In this document: positions 15,041-23,704 of the stretch, piece by piece
How the letters are laid out: every line of letters starts with the position of its first letter
How positions within the stretch are numbered: position 1 is the first letter of the stretch
Source: CAYVZU01 sp964455935
GTDB taxonomy: Bacteria; Fibrobacterota; CAYVZU01
NCBI GenBank assembly: GCA_964455935.1
Contig: CAYVZU010000048.1
Location: 1-26,952 of the forward strand
Reading direction: 5' to 3'
Length of the DNA stretch: 26,952 nt
Notes under the pieces: generated by a model
Seen by the model: only the letters and a program-made list of their open reading frames with translations
What the model was told of the DNA's origin: nothing
Databases searched by the model: none
Position numbers and translations under genes: made by a program

Positions 15041-16648
15041 ATGAGCATTCGCATTCTGATTGCCGATTCCATGAGCCCGCGGGCCGTGGATATTTTTAAA
15101 TCGCAGAACGATTTTGTGGTCGATGTAAAAACAGGTCTTCCCGAAGACGAGCTGGTCCGCATCATTGGCCAATACGAAGCCATGGTCGTTCGTTCGGCGA
15201 CCAAGGTAACGGCCCGAATTATTGACGCGGGTAGCCGGTTGAGGATTATCGGCAGGGCCGGGTCGGGTGTTGACAATATCGACCTTAAAGCAGCCACCCG
15301 CAAAGGGATTGTGGTGATGAATACGCCAGGGGCGAACACCGTTTCCACGGCCGAGCACACCTTCGCCATGCTCATGTCGCTCTGCCGGAGCATCCCGCAG
15401 GCCTATTGTTCGATCCGAGGCGGCAAGTGGGAGCGCAGCAAATTCCACGGTGTGGAGCTGCGCGGAAAAACGCTGGGCATTGTGGGGGTCGGCAACATCG
15501 GCAAGGCCCTTAGCGCGCGGGCGCACGGCTTTGATATGCGCGTTCTGGGCTACGATCCCTACATCAGCGAGGAGGCCGCGGCAAAATCGGGCATCGACCT
15601 GGCGACCCTGGATGAACTGATGGCTGCCTCGGATTTCATTACCGTGCATACGCCGCTGACTCCCGAAACGAAGCACCTCATCAATGCCGAATCTCTGCGC
15701 AAATGCAAAAGGGGAGTGCGCATCCTCAACTGCGCCAGGGGCGGCATCGTGGACGAAGCCGCGCTTCACCAGGCCATTCTCGACGGCCACGTGGCGGGCG
15801 CCGCGCTGGATGTTTTTGAGAAAGAGCCTCCGGCGTCCGATCATCCGCTTTTGACAAACGACCGCGTCATCTACACGCCCCATCTGGGCGCGTCAACCGA
15901 GGAAGCCCAGGAAATGGTCGCCGTGGTAGTGGCCGAGCAAATGACCGACGGGCTGCTCGATCACGGCATTCGCAATGCCGTCAACATGGCGTCGATCGGC
16001 GAAAAGGAGATGGAAAAGCTGCGGGCGTTTCTCCAGTTGGGCGAAACACTGGGGAGCCTGCAGGTGCAGCTGGCCGACGGTCAGATGAAGGAACTCCGGG
16101 TCCAATACCAGGGCGATTTCAAGGAGCTGCGCACCAGCGCCATTACCACGGCCATTCTGAAAGGCCTGCTTGGCCGCACCACGAATCTGGTTGTCAACCA
16201 TGTGAATGCATCCGCGCTTGCGGCGGAAAAAGGCCTTTTGGTCAGCGAAACATTTTCGGCCAGCAGCGGCGATTACGTGCACCTGGTGGCCGTTGACTAC
16301 GTGACCTCAAAAGGGCAGCATCGGGTCGAGGGTTCGGTCTTTGGCAAGAACGACGTCCGCATTGTCTCGGTCGACGGGTTCCGCCTTAATGCGGTCGCCG
16401 GAGGGCACGCCTTGCTTTACAGCAACGACGACCGGCCCGGCATGATCGCCGGCGTCAGCGGCGTGTTGGCCAAAGCCGGCGTCAATATTGCCAGCATGTT
16501 CCTGGCCCGCGAAAAACAGGGCGGCATGGCCATGGTTCTGATCAACGTGGACGCGCAGTTGCCCGAGCCGGTTCTGGCTGCCTTGCGCGGCTTCCAGGGN
16601 NNNNNNNNNGACCGAATCGTTTATGTCGAATTCCACGGTTGCCAATAG
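15041..16648 (+). CDS. serA: D-3-phosphoglycerate dehydrogenase (contains scaffold gap)
   Basis: The product of about 535 residues oxidises 3-phosphoglycerate with NAD+ in the first step of serine synthesis. The NAD-binding motif GVGNIG is at 149-154. The catalytic trio is visible as Arg in NCARGG (Arg233), Glu in EKEPP and His281 in TPHLGAST. An allosteric substrate-binding-type domain and a C-terminal ACT domain (LLYSNDDRPGMIAGVSGVL) make it the long form, probably regulated by serine. The ATG at 15041 has AAGGA upstream. Ten Ns at 16600-16609 interrupt the ACT domain; the frame after the gap gives DRIVYVEF, a plausible ACT-domain end, so the gap length is about right modulo three. Confidence 0.93.
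   Translation: MSIRILIADSMSPRAVDIFKSQNDFVVDVKTGLPEDELVRIIGQYEAMVVRSATKVTARIIDAGSRLRIIGRAGSGVDNIDLKAATRKGIVVMNTPGANTVSTAEHTFAMLMSLCRSIPQAYCSIRGGKWERSKFHGVELRGKTLGIVGVGNIGKALSARAHGFDMRVLGYDPYISEEAAAKSGIDLATLDELMAASDFITVHTPLTPETKHLINAESLRKCKRGVRILNCARGGIVDEAALHQAILDGHVAGAALDVFEKEPPASDHPLLTNDRVIYTPHLGASTEEAQEMVAVVVAEQMTDGLLDHGIRNAVNMASIGEKEMEKLRAFLQLGETLGSLQVQLADGQMKELRVQYQGDFKELRTSAITTAILKGLLGRTTNLVVNHVNASALAAEKGLLVSETFSASSGDYVHLVAVDYVTSKGQHRVEGSVFGKNDVRIVSVDGFRLNAVAGGHALLYSNDDRPGMIAGVSGVLAKAGVNIASMFLAREKQGGMAMVLINVDAQLPEPVLAALRGFQXXXXDRIVYVEFHGCQ
16600..16609. other. Scaffold gap (10 Ns)
   Basis: Ten unknown bases inside the ACT domain of serA. The flanking reading frame is preserved, but the exact sequence and length are unknown. 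Confidence 0.99.
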
Positions 16649-16682
16649 CGTGGTCAAGCGGCATCGACATAAACGATTCGGT
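16610..16682. repeat. Perfect 20-bp inverted repeat at the end of serA
   Basis: The 20 bases directly after the N gap (16610-16629, starting GACCGAATCG) recur exactly in reverse complement at 16663-16682. Between the arms CCACG (16633-16637) and CGTGG (16649-16653) can form an inner stem. The left arm lies in the serA coding sequence and the right arm in the serA-mlaE space. No T-run follows. It could be a real hairpin or a fold-back assembly error next to the gap. Confidence 0.9.
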
Positions 16683-16719
16683 CGCCAGGCCACGCAGTTT
16701 TCCGCTTGAGGACGGCTTC

Positions 16720-17553
16720 ATGCAGGAAAGGTTCTTACATCTCCTCTTTTTAATCGGTGATTCCGTCCTGGGATTTCTGCGCTATGTGGGCGGGTTCTCG
16801 ATGTTCGCCTTCGATTCCTTCGCCGCGTTGGTGCCGCGCCGCGGCCGCAAAGGCGGGCCCGACCTCCGCGTAATTGTAAGCCAAACCCTGTTCACCGGCG
16901 TTCAGGCCCTTCCGCTGGTGGCCGCCATCGCCCTGCTTATCGGCATGATTATCATTGTCCAGTCCATGACAAACATGCCCAAACTGGGAGCGGGTGATTT
17001 CTTCGGCAAAATCTTCATCCTTGTCGTGATCCGGGAATTGGGGCCGCTGCTTACCTCGGTGATCGTTGTCGGGCGCTCGGGATCGGCCTTGGCGGCCTAC
17101 ATCGGGAATATGCGCGTGAATCAGGAGATCGAGGCCCTTGAGGTCATGGGCATCAGTCCCATTGGTTTCCTCGTGGTGCCCGCCATGCTGGGCGCGCTTG
17201 TTTCCATGCTCTGTCTTACCCTGTTTTTTGATGTGACTGCGATCTTCGGCGGATTTTTCTCCATCAGCGCCGGCAAGCTTCTAGGGTTGTCGGCTTTCAA
17301 TTTCGATCTGCCATTCAAGGTGTTCCTATCCAAGATTCTGGCCGCGCTCTCGCCCATGGACATTGTGATCAGTTTCATCAAGTGCGTCGTTTTTGCGATC
17401 ACGATCTCACTAACGGCATGCTACCAGGGGCTCAATATCCTGCCGTCCTTTACGGAAGTGCCCAAAGCGACCCGAAAAGCCGTGGTCCAATCGCTGGTCC
17501 TGACCATGGTATTCAACAGCATACTCACGGTGCTTTCCTATGCCGTCCTGTAA
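16720..17553 (+). CDS. mlaE: MlaE-type lipid ABC transporter permease
   Basis: The 277-residue protein is the permease of an MCE-type ABC system that moves phospholipids between inner and outer membranes. It shows the MlaE family pattern: a N-terminal amphipathic stretch, FTGVQALPLVAAIALLIG, VIRELGPLLTSVIVVGRSGSALAAYIGNMRV and NQEIEALEVMGISPIGFLVVP, with five or six membrane segments. The start at 16720 follows GAGG at eight bases spacing. A reading from 16639 would overlap serA and the inverted repeat and is unlikely. The 3' end overlaps mlaF by 14 bases. Confidence 0.93.
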   Translation: MQERFLHLLFLIGDSVLGFLRYVGGFSMFAFDSFAALVPRRGRKGGPDLRVIVSQTLFTGVQALPLVAAIALLIGMIIIVQSMTNMPKLGAGDFFGKIFILVVIRELGPLLTSVIVVGRSGSALAAYIGNMRVNQEIEALEVMGISPIGFLVVPAMLGALVSMLCLTLFFDVTAIFGGFFSISAGKLLGLSAFNFDLPFKVFLSKILAALSPMDIVISFIKCVVFAITISLTACYQGLNILPSFTEVPKATRKAVVQSLVLTMVFNSILTVLSYAVL

Positions 17554-18295
17554 ACTTTCCGTGCGCAACGTCTGGTTTGCTTATGCCAACAACCAACCGG
17601 TGTTGCGCAATGTGAGCTTCGATGTGGGCGAGCGCGAGATCTACGTCGTGGCCGGGCAGTGCGGAAGTGGAAAAAGCACCCTTGCCAAGCTTCTGGTGGG
17701 CCTGAATCAACCCTCGCATGGAGCGGTATCGATCGACGGGATCGACATTTCCACACTTTCGCGCGAGCAGTTGCTTGAGCTTCGCTTTCACATCGGTTTC
17801 CTGTTCCAAAATTCGGCGCTGCTAAGCAACATGAACATCTTTGACAATGTTGCGCTTCCAGCCCGATACCATCTAAATTACAGCAAAGAGAGAATCGATT
17901 CTCTTGTCGAGGAAACGCTGACGCGCGCGGGGCTGGGAGCCTATGCAAACCGGTTACCCTCGGAATTATCGATAGGCCAGACAAGGCGGGCCGCGATCGC
18001 CCGGGCCATGATTCTGAACCCAAAATTGATCATCTATGACGAACCCACGGCCGGCCTTGATCCAATAAATTCTCTGGGGATTGGTGACATTATCCGGGAC
18101 CGTTATGCAGAACATGAGACAACCTCTGTTATCATCACGCATGATATGCACTTCGCGTTTTCCATTGCGACCAGCTTGGCGGTCATGTACCGGGGTAAAA
18201 TTATTTTTGCGGGTACGCCTGCCAATATGAGAAAATCCACAGATCCGTTCGTTCAGGAATTCCTGGCAGCTTTCAGCCGAAAGGATCTCGAATGA
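17540..18295 (+). CDS. mlaF: MlaF-type lipid ABC transporter ATPase
   Basis: The 251-residue ATPase has Walker A GQCGSGKST at 39-47, a Q-loop in GFLFQNSALL (86-95), Walker B LIIYDEP at 163-169 with a D-loop GLDP, and a switch His in IITHDM. The ABC signature is ELSIGQ (142-147): the third position of LSGGQ is Ile instead of Gly. It energises the MlaE permease. The ATG at 17540 lies inside the end of mlaE, and the end overlaps mlaD as ATGA, so the three proteins should be made together. Confidence 0.94.
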   Translation: MPSCKLSVRNVWFAYANNQPVLRNVSFDVGEREIYVVAGQCGSGKSTLAKLLVGLNQPSHGAVSIDGIDISTLSREQLLELRFHIGFLFQNSALLSNMNIFDNVALPARYHLNYSKERIDSLVEETLTRAGLGAYANRLPSELSIGQTRRAAIARAMILNPKLIIYDEPTAGLDPINSLGIGDIIRDRYAEHETTSVIITHDMHFAFSIATSLAVMYRGKIIFAGTPANMRKSTDPFVQEFLAAFSRKDLE

Positions 18296-19185
18296 ACCAG
18301 CCTTTCTCGGTCCGGCACAAAGATGCCGTTGTGGGTGCGTTTGTTTTTGGCGCCATTGCGATCCTGCTGGTCCTGATCGGGGTCATGCTGATGCAAAAGG
18401 AGTTTTTCGAGGAGCGATATGATCTGAACACCCGGTTCGCCATGGGAATCGGCCTTAATCCCGGTGCCCCGGTGACCATTTCCGGCATTACGATTGGTAC
18501 AATCACGGATGTGCGCCTTAATCCGCACGGAAGCGTGGATGTCCGCATGCGCCTGAAAAAATCGTTCCAGGACCGAATCCGGGGCAACTCTCTTGCCACG
18601 GTCCGCCGGCCCAACCCGGTGGGAGATAAGATTATCAATATTTCGCAGGGAACTCCGGATTCCGCGGTCCTGCGTGACGGAGACTGGGTCCAAAGCCAGG
18701 AACCAGCCGAATTGGATGACGCCCTGACCCATGTAACCAAAATCGCCGCGAATCTTGAAAAGATCATCAGCAGGCTCGAACGCGGCGAGGGCACGGCCGG
18801 CGCGCTTCTTAAAGACCGCTCAACGCTGGATTCCATCAACCGTCTTATCGACGCGGGCCACCGCATGTTGCGCGATGGCGACCGGTTTGTCGGCAACCTG
18901 AATAAGATCAGCGAAACAACGGATACGCTTATGGGCCAGATGCCCGCCCTGGCGGGCCAGGTGGGCCAAGCCGTGGGTTCGGTAAAAGACCTGGCGCAGC
19001 GTGCCGACACTCTTGTTGCGCAGCTCAATGCGCTTACCACCCAGATTCCCGGTGTCCTGGAGGACGGGGGACATTTGATTGAACAGGCCGACGAGATCGC
19101 AGGATCTGTCAAGAGCAACTGGCTTGTTCGCCGCAACCTGCCCGCTCCCAAAGACAGCCTTATCCAGTTCGAGACGCGCGAATGA
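18292..19185 (+). CDS. mlaD: MlaD-type MCE-domain protein
   Basis: The 297-residue protein has one N-terminal membrane segment (about 13-33) and a periplasmic MCE domain (about 40-118; LNTRFAMGIGLNPGAPVTISG and IGTITDVRL are typical). A long helical C-terminal part with regularly spaced hydrophobic residues follows, as in MlaD-like proteins that form a hexameric ring or tube for lipid passage. Longer than E. coli MlaD because of that helical part. Overlaps mlaF and the TPR gene by ATGA at both ends. Confidence 0.9.
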   Translation: MNQPFSVRHKDAVVGAFVFGAIAILLVLIGVMLMQKEFFEERYDLNTRFAMGIGLNPGAPVTISGITIGTITDVRLNPHGSVDVRMRLKKSFQDRIRGNSLATVRRPNPVGDKIINISQGTPDSAVLRDGDWVQSQEPAELDDALTHVTKIAANLEKIISRLERGEGTAGALLKDRSTLDSINRLIDAGHRMLRDGDRFVGNLNKISETTDTLMGQMPALAGQVGQAVGSVKDLAQRADTLVAQLNALTTQIPGVLEDGGHLIEQADEIAGSVKSNWLVRRNLPAPKDSLIQFETRE

Positions 19186-20072
19186 AATCGTTTCTGTCAC
19201 TTGCTCCAGTGATTCTTCTGTGCCTGGTCGCACATGGTTTGTGCCTGACGCGCGGCGAAAGAGCCTACCGGTTGGCAAGAGATGGCCGTTTTGACGATGC
19301 GCTTCGGCAGTATGAAAAGGCAATGACTGAGGCCAGGGCCAGGGATGATATCCCGGCGCAGGCCCGCTATTTTGCCAATATGGCGCAGATTCTTTTGGAC
19401 AAGCGGAACTTGGAGGAAAGCTCGAATCTGGCCCAAGCCGCCCTTGCCCTGTACAGCCGAATGGCCGATCGGGAAGGGCAGGGGATATGCCACCAAATCA
19501 TAGCCAGGCGCTTGCGAATGGAAGCAAAATACGAATTGGCCCTGATGGCCGTTGATTCTGCGCTGGACCTTTTCACCGCGGCCAAGAAAAAGGCGGCCCT
19601 GGCGCCGGCCCAGAACGAGAAGGGACTGATTTTCCTGAATGCGGGGCAACTCGATTCATCGGCCGCCTGCTTCGGAAAGGCACTCAAATTCAACCGGAAG
19701 AAAAAAAATTTTCAGGGCTGTGCCTCCAACCTGAATAATCTGGGGAAGGTCTTCATGTCGAGGGCCGATTGGTCCGCGGCGCGTTTGGTGCTGGAAGAAG
19801 CCGTGTCCATGGATGAAAAGAGCGGCAATCGAAGCGGGAAATCCGTGCCGCTTGTTCATTTGTCACTGGTGGCGGCAAAGCAAGGCCGCTGCAATGATGC
19901 GGCGTTCTTTCTTGGCCGCGCGCAGGCCCTGGGTATGCCGCCTTCCCTTCAGCCCGAAGTAGATCAAGTCCTCCAGATTTGTCCGCCCGACAGGGCAAAC
20001 CACGAAGCCCGATTAGAGCCGTTTGAGCCCCCAACACAAGCGCATTCTCAATTCGGTTCGGTTTTGAACTGA
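19182..20072 (+). CDS. Exported TPR-repeat protein, last gene of the mla operon
   Basis: The 296-residue product has a signal peptide (1-21, ending HGLC-L) and then tetratricopeptide repeats from about 25 to 260, for example AYRLARDGRFDDALRQYEKA, and LNNLGKVFMSRADWSAARLVLEEA. Such repeats bind other proteins. The Cys near the cleavage site does not make a convincing lipobox. It takes the place where other mla operons carry mlaC and mlaB, so it may be an accessory periplasmic or outer-membrane factor. A run of eight A followed by four T (19701-19712) in the coding sequence could be prone to slippage. The gene ends 14 bases from the convergent decarboxylase-family gene. Confidence 0.85.
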   Translation: MKSFLSLAPVILLCLVAHGLCLTRGERAYRLARDGRFDDALRQYEKAMTEARARDDIPAQARYFANMAQILLDKRNLEESSNLAQAALALYSRMADREGQGICHQIIARRLRMEAKYELALMAVDSALDLFTAAKKKAALAPAQNEKGLIFLNAGQLDSSAACFGKALKFNRKKKNFQGCASNLNNLGKVFMSRADWSAARLVLEEAVSMDEKSGNRSGKSVPLVHLSLVAAKQGRCNDAAFFLGRAQALGMPPSLQPEVDQVLQICPPDRANHEARLEPFEPPTQAHSQFGSVLN

Positions 20073-20086
20073 CAACTCCTCTGCAC

Positions 20087-21166
20087 TTAGTCGTATCTTC
20101 CCAACTCTTTGGCCAGGGCCACAATCCCGCGAAAATCCTCCAGGCTTACACTGTCGGGGATCGAATGATCCGAAGAGAATATGTATCCGCCGTTCTGCTT
20201 CATCACAGGTACGATTCGGCGCATTTCCTCTTTGATCCGGTCCGGATTATCCCACAAAACAGCATTGATGCCTCCATGAAAAACCAAATCCGGGCCGAAG
20301 CGTTTTTTAAGCGCGATCGGATCCATGCCTGCTTTAACCTCAAGCGGATTGAGAGCATCCAAGCCGATGTCAATCAGTTCCGGCACAAACGGATTGATGT
20401 TGCCGCAGGAATGTAAATGCGCTTTGATCCCCTTGGCATGGGCCCATTCAATCGCCCGTTTGTGAACCGGTTTTAAAATTTCGCGGTACATGTCCAAAGA
20501 GAAAAACTGGGCGTCTTTGTATCCCATGTCGTCCCACCAGAAAACACCATCGAATGCATATCCTTTGTCCCACATCGTATCCAGAAGGGCCAGGTTCACA
20601 TCCAGGTAATGGTTGAACATGTCCACGCACCATTCGGGCTCCTGGGCAAGAGCCATCAGGATGCGTTCCGTGCCGGATGCCCAAGAATGGGTAACATCGA
20701 AGCCAAACCAAAGCGTGGCCGATAGCCAGAATCCTTTATGACGCCACGTACGATAGTTTTCTTGCAGTTGCTTCCACGGGATACGATCGGCGGCCGGTTT
20801 CATCCGCTCCTTGGCTTTCTTCCACTTTTCAGAATCGGTAATGGTGAAATCCAAAAATTCGGGAGTGGATGCCGCGTGTTTCCAGTTCTTCAGGGTCGCG
20901 CCCCACGCGGTTGTATAAATTCGGTACTCATCGGTCTCTTCAAGGGTCTTTTCCGTGTATCCGGGGCTGTTATCGACAGAGATCCTAACCTCGTGATCGA
21001 TGTCGAAATAATCGCGCCAGTCCATGTCTGCCGGCATGCCCTCCCGGCGCCATCGTTTAAGTGTAGTATCCCAAGGCTCATCGATAATGGGAATCCGATC
21101 CGCTTCCTGATGGGCGAACATACGCGAGAAGCGCTCATGGGTGGTCATTACCGCGGTTGTTGACAT
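20087..21166 (-). CDS. Uroporphyrinogen decarboxylase-family protein
   Basis: The 359-residue protein belongs to the URO-D/MtaA/CmuA superfamily, not to true HemE: the N-terminal arginine motif of HemE is missing, while HLHSCGNI (250-257), FHGGIN (296-301) and the late GGYIFSSDHSIPDSV are present. Related proteins include corrinoid methyltransferases with a Zn-binding His-x-Cys pattern (here His252 and Cys254). The many paralogues near AraC regulators in environmental genomes are uncharacterised. Start at 21166 with AGGAGG at good spacing. It is divergent from the AraC-type gene with 58 bases between starts, so it is likely that regulator's target. Confidence 0.88.
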   Translation of the reverse strand: MSTTAVMTTHERFSRMFAHQEADRIPIIDEPWDTTLKRWRREGMPADMDWRDYFDIDHEVRISVDNSPGYTEKTLEETDEYRIYTTAWGATLKNWKHAASTPEFLDFTITDSEKWKKAKERMKPAADRIPWKQLQENYRTWRHKGFWLSATLWFGFDVTHSWASGTERILMALAQEPEWCVDMFNHYLDVNLALLDTMWDKGYAFDGVFWWDDMGYKDAQFFSLDMYREILKPVHKRAIEWAHAKGIKAHLHSCGNINPFVPELIDIGLDALNPLEVKAGMDPIALKKRFGPDLVFHGGINAVLWDNPDRIKEEMRRIVPVMKQNGGYIFSSDHSIPDSVSLEDFRGIVALAKELGRYD

Positions 21167-21224
21167 GGTTTCCTCCTGGTTTGCATGATTTCGATTAATT
21201 TAGACGATCCTGATAGGGAAATAA

Positions 21225-22049
21225 ATGGACAATATCGGCAATAATTTGTATTATTTCGATATGAACCTGCATGAAATGCAAGTCCGTCGAGCCGAGAAGA
21301 CCTACTGCCTGCCGTCCTGGCAATGGACCAATCCCGTGCAGCGTTTTGATGGATATTTGTTTTGGCTCATACTGGACGGCGAAGGAACGCTGCGAACCGA
21401 ATCCGCGCAATACCCGCTTGGTCGCGGCGATTGCTTCATTATGCGAATGTGGGAGAAAATCGAGGGAAGACACAGTCCCCAAAAGCCGCTGGTGGTTCCG
21501 TGGATTCACTTTGAATTTGTCGATCGCAGGGGAAAACCCTTTCGGCTGGACCCTCCACCGATTGAATACAGAAAAATCGCCCCCTTATTCATGGCGGAGC
21601 TTGCGCAACGCGCCATCAGGACATTTCGTGAAGGGAACGCAGAGGAGACCGCAAAATGGATGCAGGCCGTTTGGCTTGAAATCGCGCGACTGGATCGGCA
21701 ACCGTCAGCCGAGCGTCCGGCAATGGATTGGCGCGAGCGCATCGAGCAGTTGTGCAACCGAATGCAGGAAAATCCCGCCTGGGGCATGCGGGTTTCGGAG
21801 ATTTCAGGCGAAATGCACTGTACCGCGGACCATTTGATCCGGGTTTTCAAGCGCATCAAGGGAATCACCCCGGCGGAGTTCCTGGTGCGAGCGCGTGTGG
21901 AACGGGCCAAAGACCTTCTGCTCTACTCCAGCCATTCCATGGGCCAGATCGCGGAGACACTGGGGTACGCGGATGGGTATTACTTCAGCCGTCAATTCAA
22001 GGAGAGAACAGGGCGGGCGCCTTCGTTTTATCGAAAAGAACGACCGTGA
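21225..22049 (+). CDS. AraC-family transcriptional regulator
   Basis: The 274-residue protein has an N-terminal cupin-like sensor region (DGYLFWLILDGEGTLRTE, PLGRGDCFIM) and a C-terminal AraC DNA-binding domain with two helix-turn-helix units: VSEISGEMHCTADHLIRVFK with GITPAEFLVRARVERAKDLL, and then IAETLGYADGYYFSRQFKER with TGRAPSFYRK. These regulators usually bind a small sugar or related ligand and activate nearby genes. AGGGA lies five bases before the ATG at 21225. The divergent URO-D-family gene is the obvious target. Confidence 0.93.
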   Translation: MDNIGNNLYYFDMNLHEMQVRRAEKTYCLPSWQWTNPVQRFDGYLFWLILDGEGTLRTESAQYPLGRGDCFIMRMWEKIEGRHSPQKPLVVPWIHFEFVDRRGKPFRLDPPPIEYRKIAPLFMAELAQRAIRTFREGNAEETAKWMQAVWLEIARLDRQPSAERPAMDWRERIEQLCNRMQENPAWGMRVSEISGEMHCTADHLIRVFKRIKGITPAEFLVRARVERAKDLLLYSSHSMGQIAETLGYADGYYFSRQFKERTGRAPSFYRKERP

Positions 22050-22186
22050 AAATTGGAGGAACCAACGCGTCACCTACCCCGGCAAGGGCCGCCATCCGGA
22101 TGCGAGGTTTGATCTGAGCGGGAAAGGAGAACTGGTGTGGGGTGCGATAGAATCTAAGGATGCCCCGACCCGGAGCATCGAGTTAT

Positions 22187-22615
22187 TCAGGCTGAAACAA
22201 GCGACTTGCTCACCGTGAGGAAATCCACGGCCGATAACAACAGAGATTCCGCGGCCTCTCTTGACCATTCATTATTGTAGTCCGCCTCCTCCCGCAATGC
22301 CTTAACTTCCTACATGGCCTCCACAAGACGATTGGGTACCAGGTTTGCCTCGACATAAAGCGCACGCAATGCAACAATCAGGCAGTAATGGCTCTTTTCC
22401 CGGTAGTTCTTATTTTAGAGCAAGGCTCTAGCACTGTGAAACATCGAGTAATAGGATTGTATGGTCGCCCATTTATAGCCCCCTGTTTCCAAGGATCTCT
22501 TTGCAGAAGCCAAATCGTCTGCCGCGGTTTCCAGTTCCTTGACGGCGATCGCCTGTCCGCGTGTGAATTCCCAAATCCGTTTCTTTCTAAGGCAATCTTC
22601 GAACTCCGGATTCAT
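22187..22615 (-). pseudogene. HEPN-domain toxin relic with two in-frame stops
   Basis: Read from the ATG at 22615, one frame runs 142 codons to a TGA at 22187 and matches the HEPN domain of MNT-associated HEPN proteins over its length: AADDLASAKRSLE, the YYSMFHSARALL core, NYREKSHYCLIVALRALYVEANLVPNRLVEAM and LREEADYNNEWSREAAE. It is broken by TAA at 22415-22417, where family members usually have Tyr, and TAG at 22310-22312, where Gln is likely. Intact HEPN partners are RNases or toxins inactivated by the MNT partner (type VII toxin-antitoxin). The start overlaps the MNT relic as ATGA, as in working pairs. Confidence 0.8.
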
Positions 22616-22830
22616 TCTCTCTTCTCCCACAGGATCAACCCTCTGGACAACTCTTCATGGAACACCGGGTCCGTTTTCCTGAGTTCGGTAAATTGTACCG
22701 GGGCTTTTACCGCAAGTTGCAGTTTTTTGAAATTGGCGGCGCCGCGCCTGACCCCATCGGGTTCGGCCGTGATGACCAGCAGGTCGATATCGCTTCGCGA
22801 CGTGTCCTCTCCGCGGGGGCATGACCTATT
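22612..22830 (-). pseudogene. MNT nucleotidyltransferase (antitoxin) relic, 5' part lost
   Basis: The minus frame from 22830 gives CPRGEDTSRSDIDLLVIT, the pol-beta nucleotidyltransferase active site with the Asp-x-Asp pair, then a normal C-terminal part ending LSRGLILWEKRE and stop at 22612. Just upstream the frame is closed by TGA (22831-22833) and the expected GS before RG is scrambled, with a frame change likely, so the N-terminus is lost. MNT antitoxins AMPylate or bind HEPN toxins. The order MNT then HEPN with ATGA overlap is that of functional loci, so the pair decayed in place. Confidence 0.7.
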
Positions 22831-23013
22831 TCATGCGCGCACGGGTCATCCTCATCGAGGGCAATGTTGCAGCATGCTGCCCAAAAGCCAATGAGAAGCG
22901 CTTACCCAATCTTCTCATGCATAATCGAAGGCCTTTGCCGTAGGTACGTCGACACTAATGAGACATCAAAAATTTTGCAGCCAATCCATGCCTCATTCCT
23001 GCTATCCGCGTAA

Positions 23014-23558
23014 TTGTGTGCGCGAATAGCGGACAAGCGTCTCCGTGCCGCACCTGTGCGAGGTGCCGGACTGCGTGCGATAGCGGCAATGCTCCCCGGG
23101 ATCTTGACAGATAGTATTCTTGCTGCGGACCCGTATTTTTGGCCAGGGGAACTGCAGATAGTCAAGCTTGTGGCGACCATGGAACCGAATTGCAGGCTGA
23201 CAATACTAACGAGCAGGGCTTGTCTAGACAACACAAGGTTCCGCATCCGTGGAGTGACTCCTTTCTGAGTGCCTGGCGCACGCTGAGCGACATGCCACCC
23301 CCTGAGACCAGAATTGTTGTTGCTGCCGTCGAACCTTGCAACAGCTCCCCGATCCATGACCGCTGGATTCTCACTTCCAAAGGTGGAATTCGATTGGATA
23401 CATCTCTGAACACGGTTAGGATTAGCAAAATATCTGAGGTGTCGCTACTTAGCTCCAGTGAAGCTTCTGAAAGAGCGGCTGTGGTTTCCAGATTCACGGC
23501 AAACAGGGAAAATCTTTTCAACGGCGGCCAAGTTCGTTATTTCGAATTTTCACTTTGA
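23014..23558 (+). pseudogene. Phospholipase-D-like protein relic, frameshifted
   Basis: Two plus frames carry complementary pieces of what looks like one PLD-like domain. The first (23014-23268) has ADPYFWPGEL and CRLTILTS, like the first strand and the linker of such domains. The second (to 23558) has SAWRTL, then IHDRWILTSKGGIRLDTSLN (His at 23355), like the H-x-K-D half-site of this superfamily, and KISEVS. The frame must change near 23200-23265. No good start or ribosome site is seen, so the gene is probably dead and 5'-truncated. Alternatively the second frame is a short unrelated gene. The substrate cannot be guessed. Confidence 0.45.
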
Positions 23559-23704
23559 GACTTAGGGCCCCAAGGCATGTGTACGCCCTCGGGGACGGAC
23601 TTTCACAATTATATTATCATCCGCATTCCATGCTACAAACCCGGTTGATGTTTGCCACAATCGCCGGCATTCGCGTATCCCATTTCTTTTTGTTGCGCCT
23701 GTAA

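Noticed and set aside
15020..15883. Minus-strand open frame of 287 codons
   Set aside because: It lies opposite serA, whose catalytic residues are intact; the product is Arg/His-rich shadow sequence.
19701..19712. A8T4 run in the TPR gene as programmed frameshift site
   Set aside because: The zero frame continues normally to a sensible TPR protein end and the alternative frames give nothing recognisable.
23162..23521. Minus-strand frame of 119 codons in the decayed region
   Set aside because: No family pattern; the opposite strand carries the PLD-like motifs, so this is more likely its shadow.
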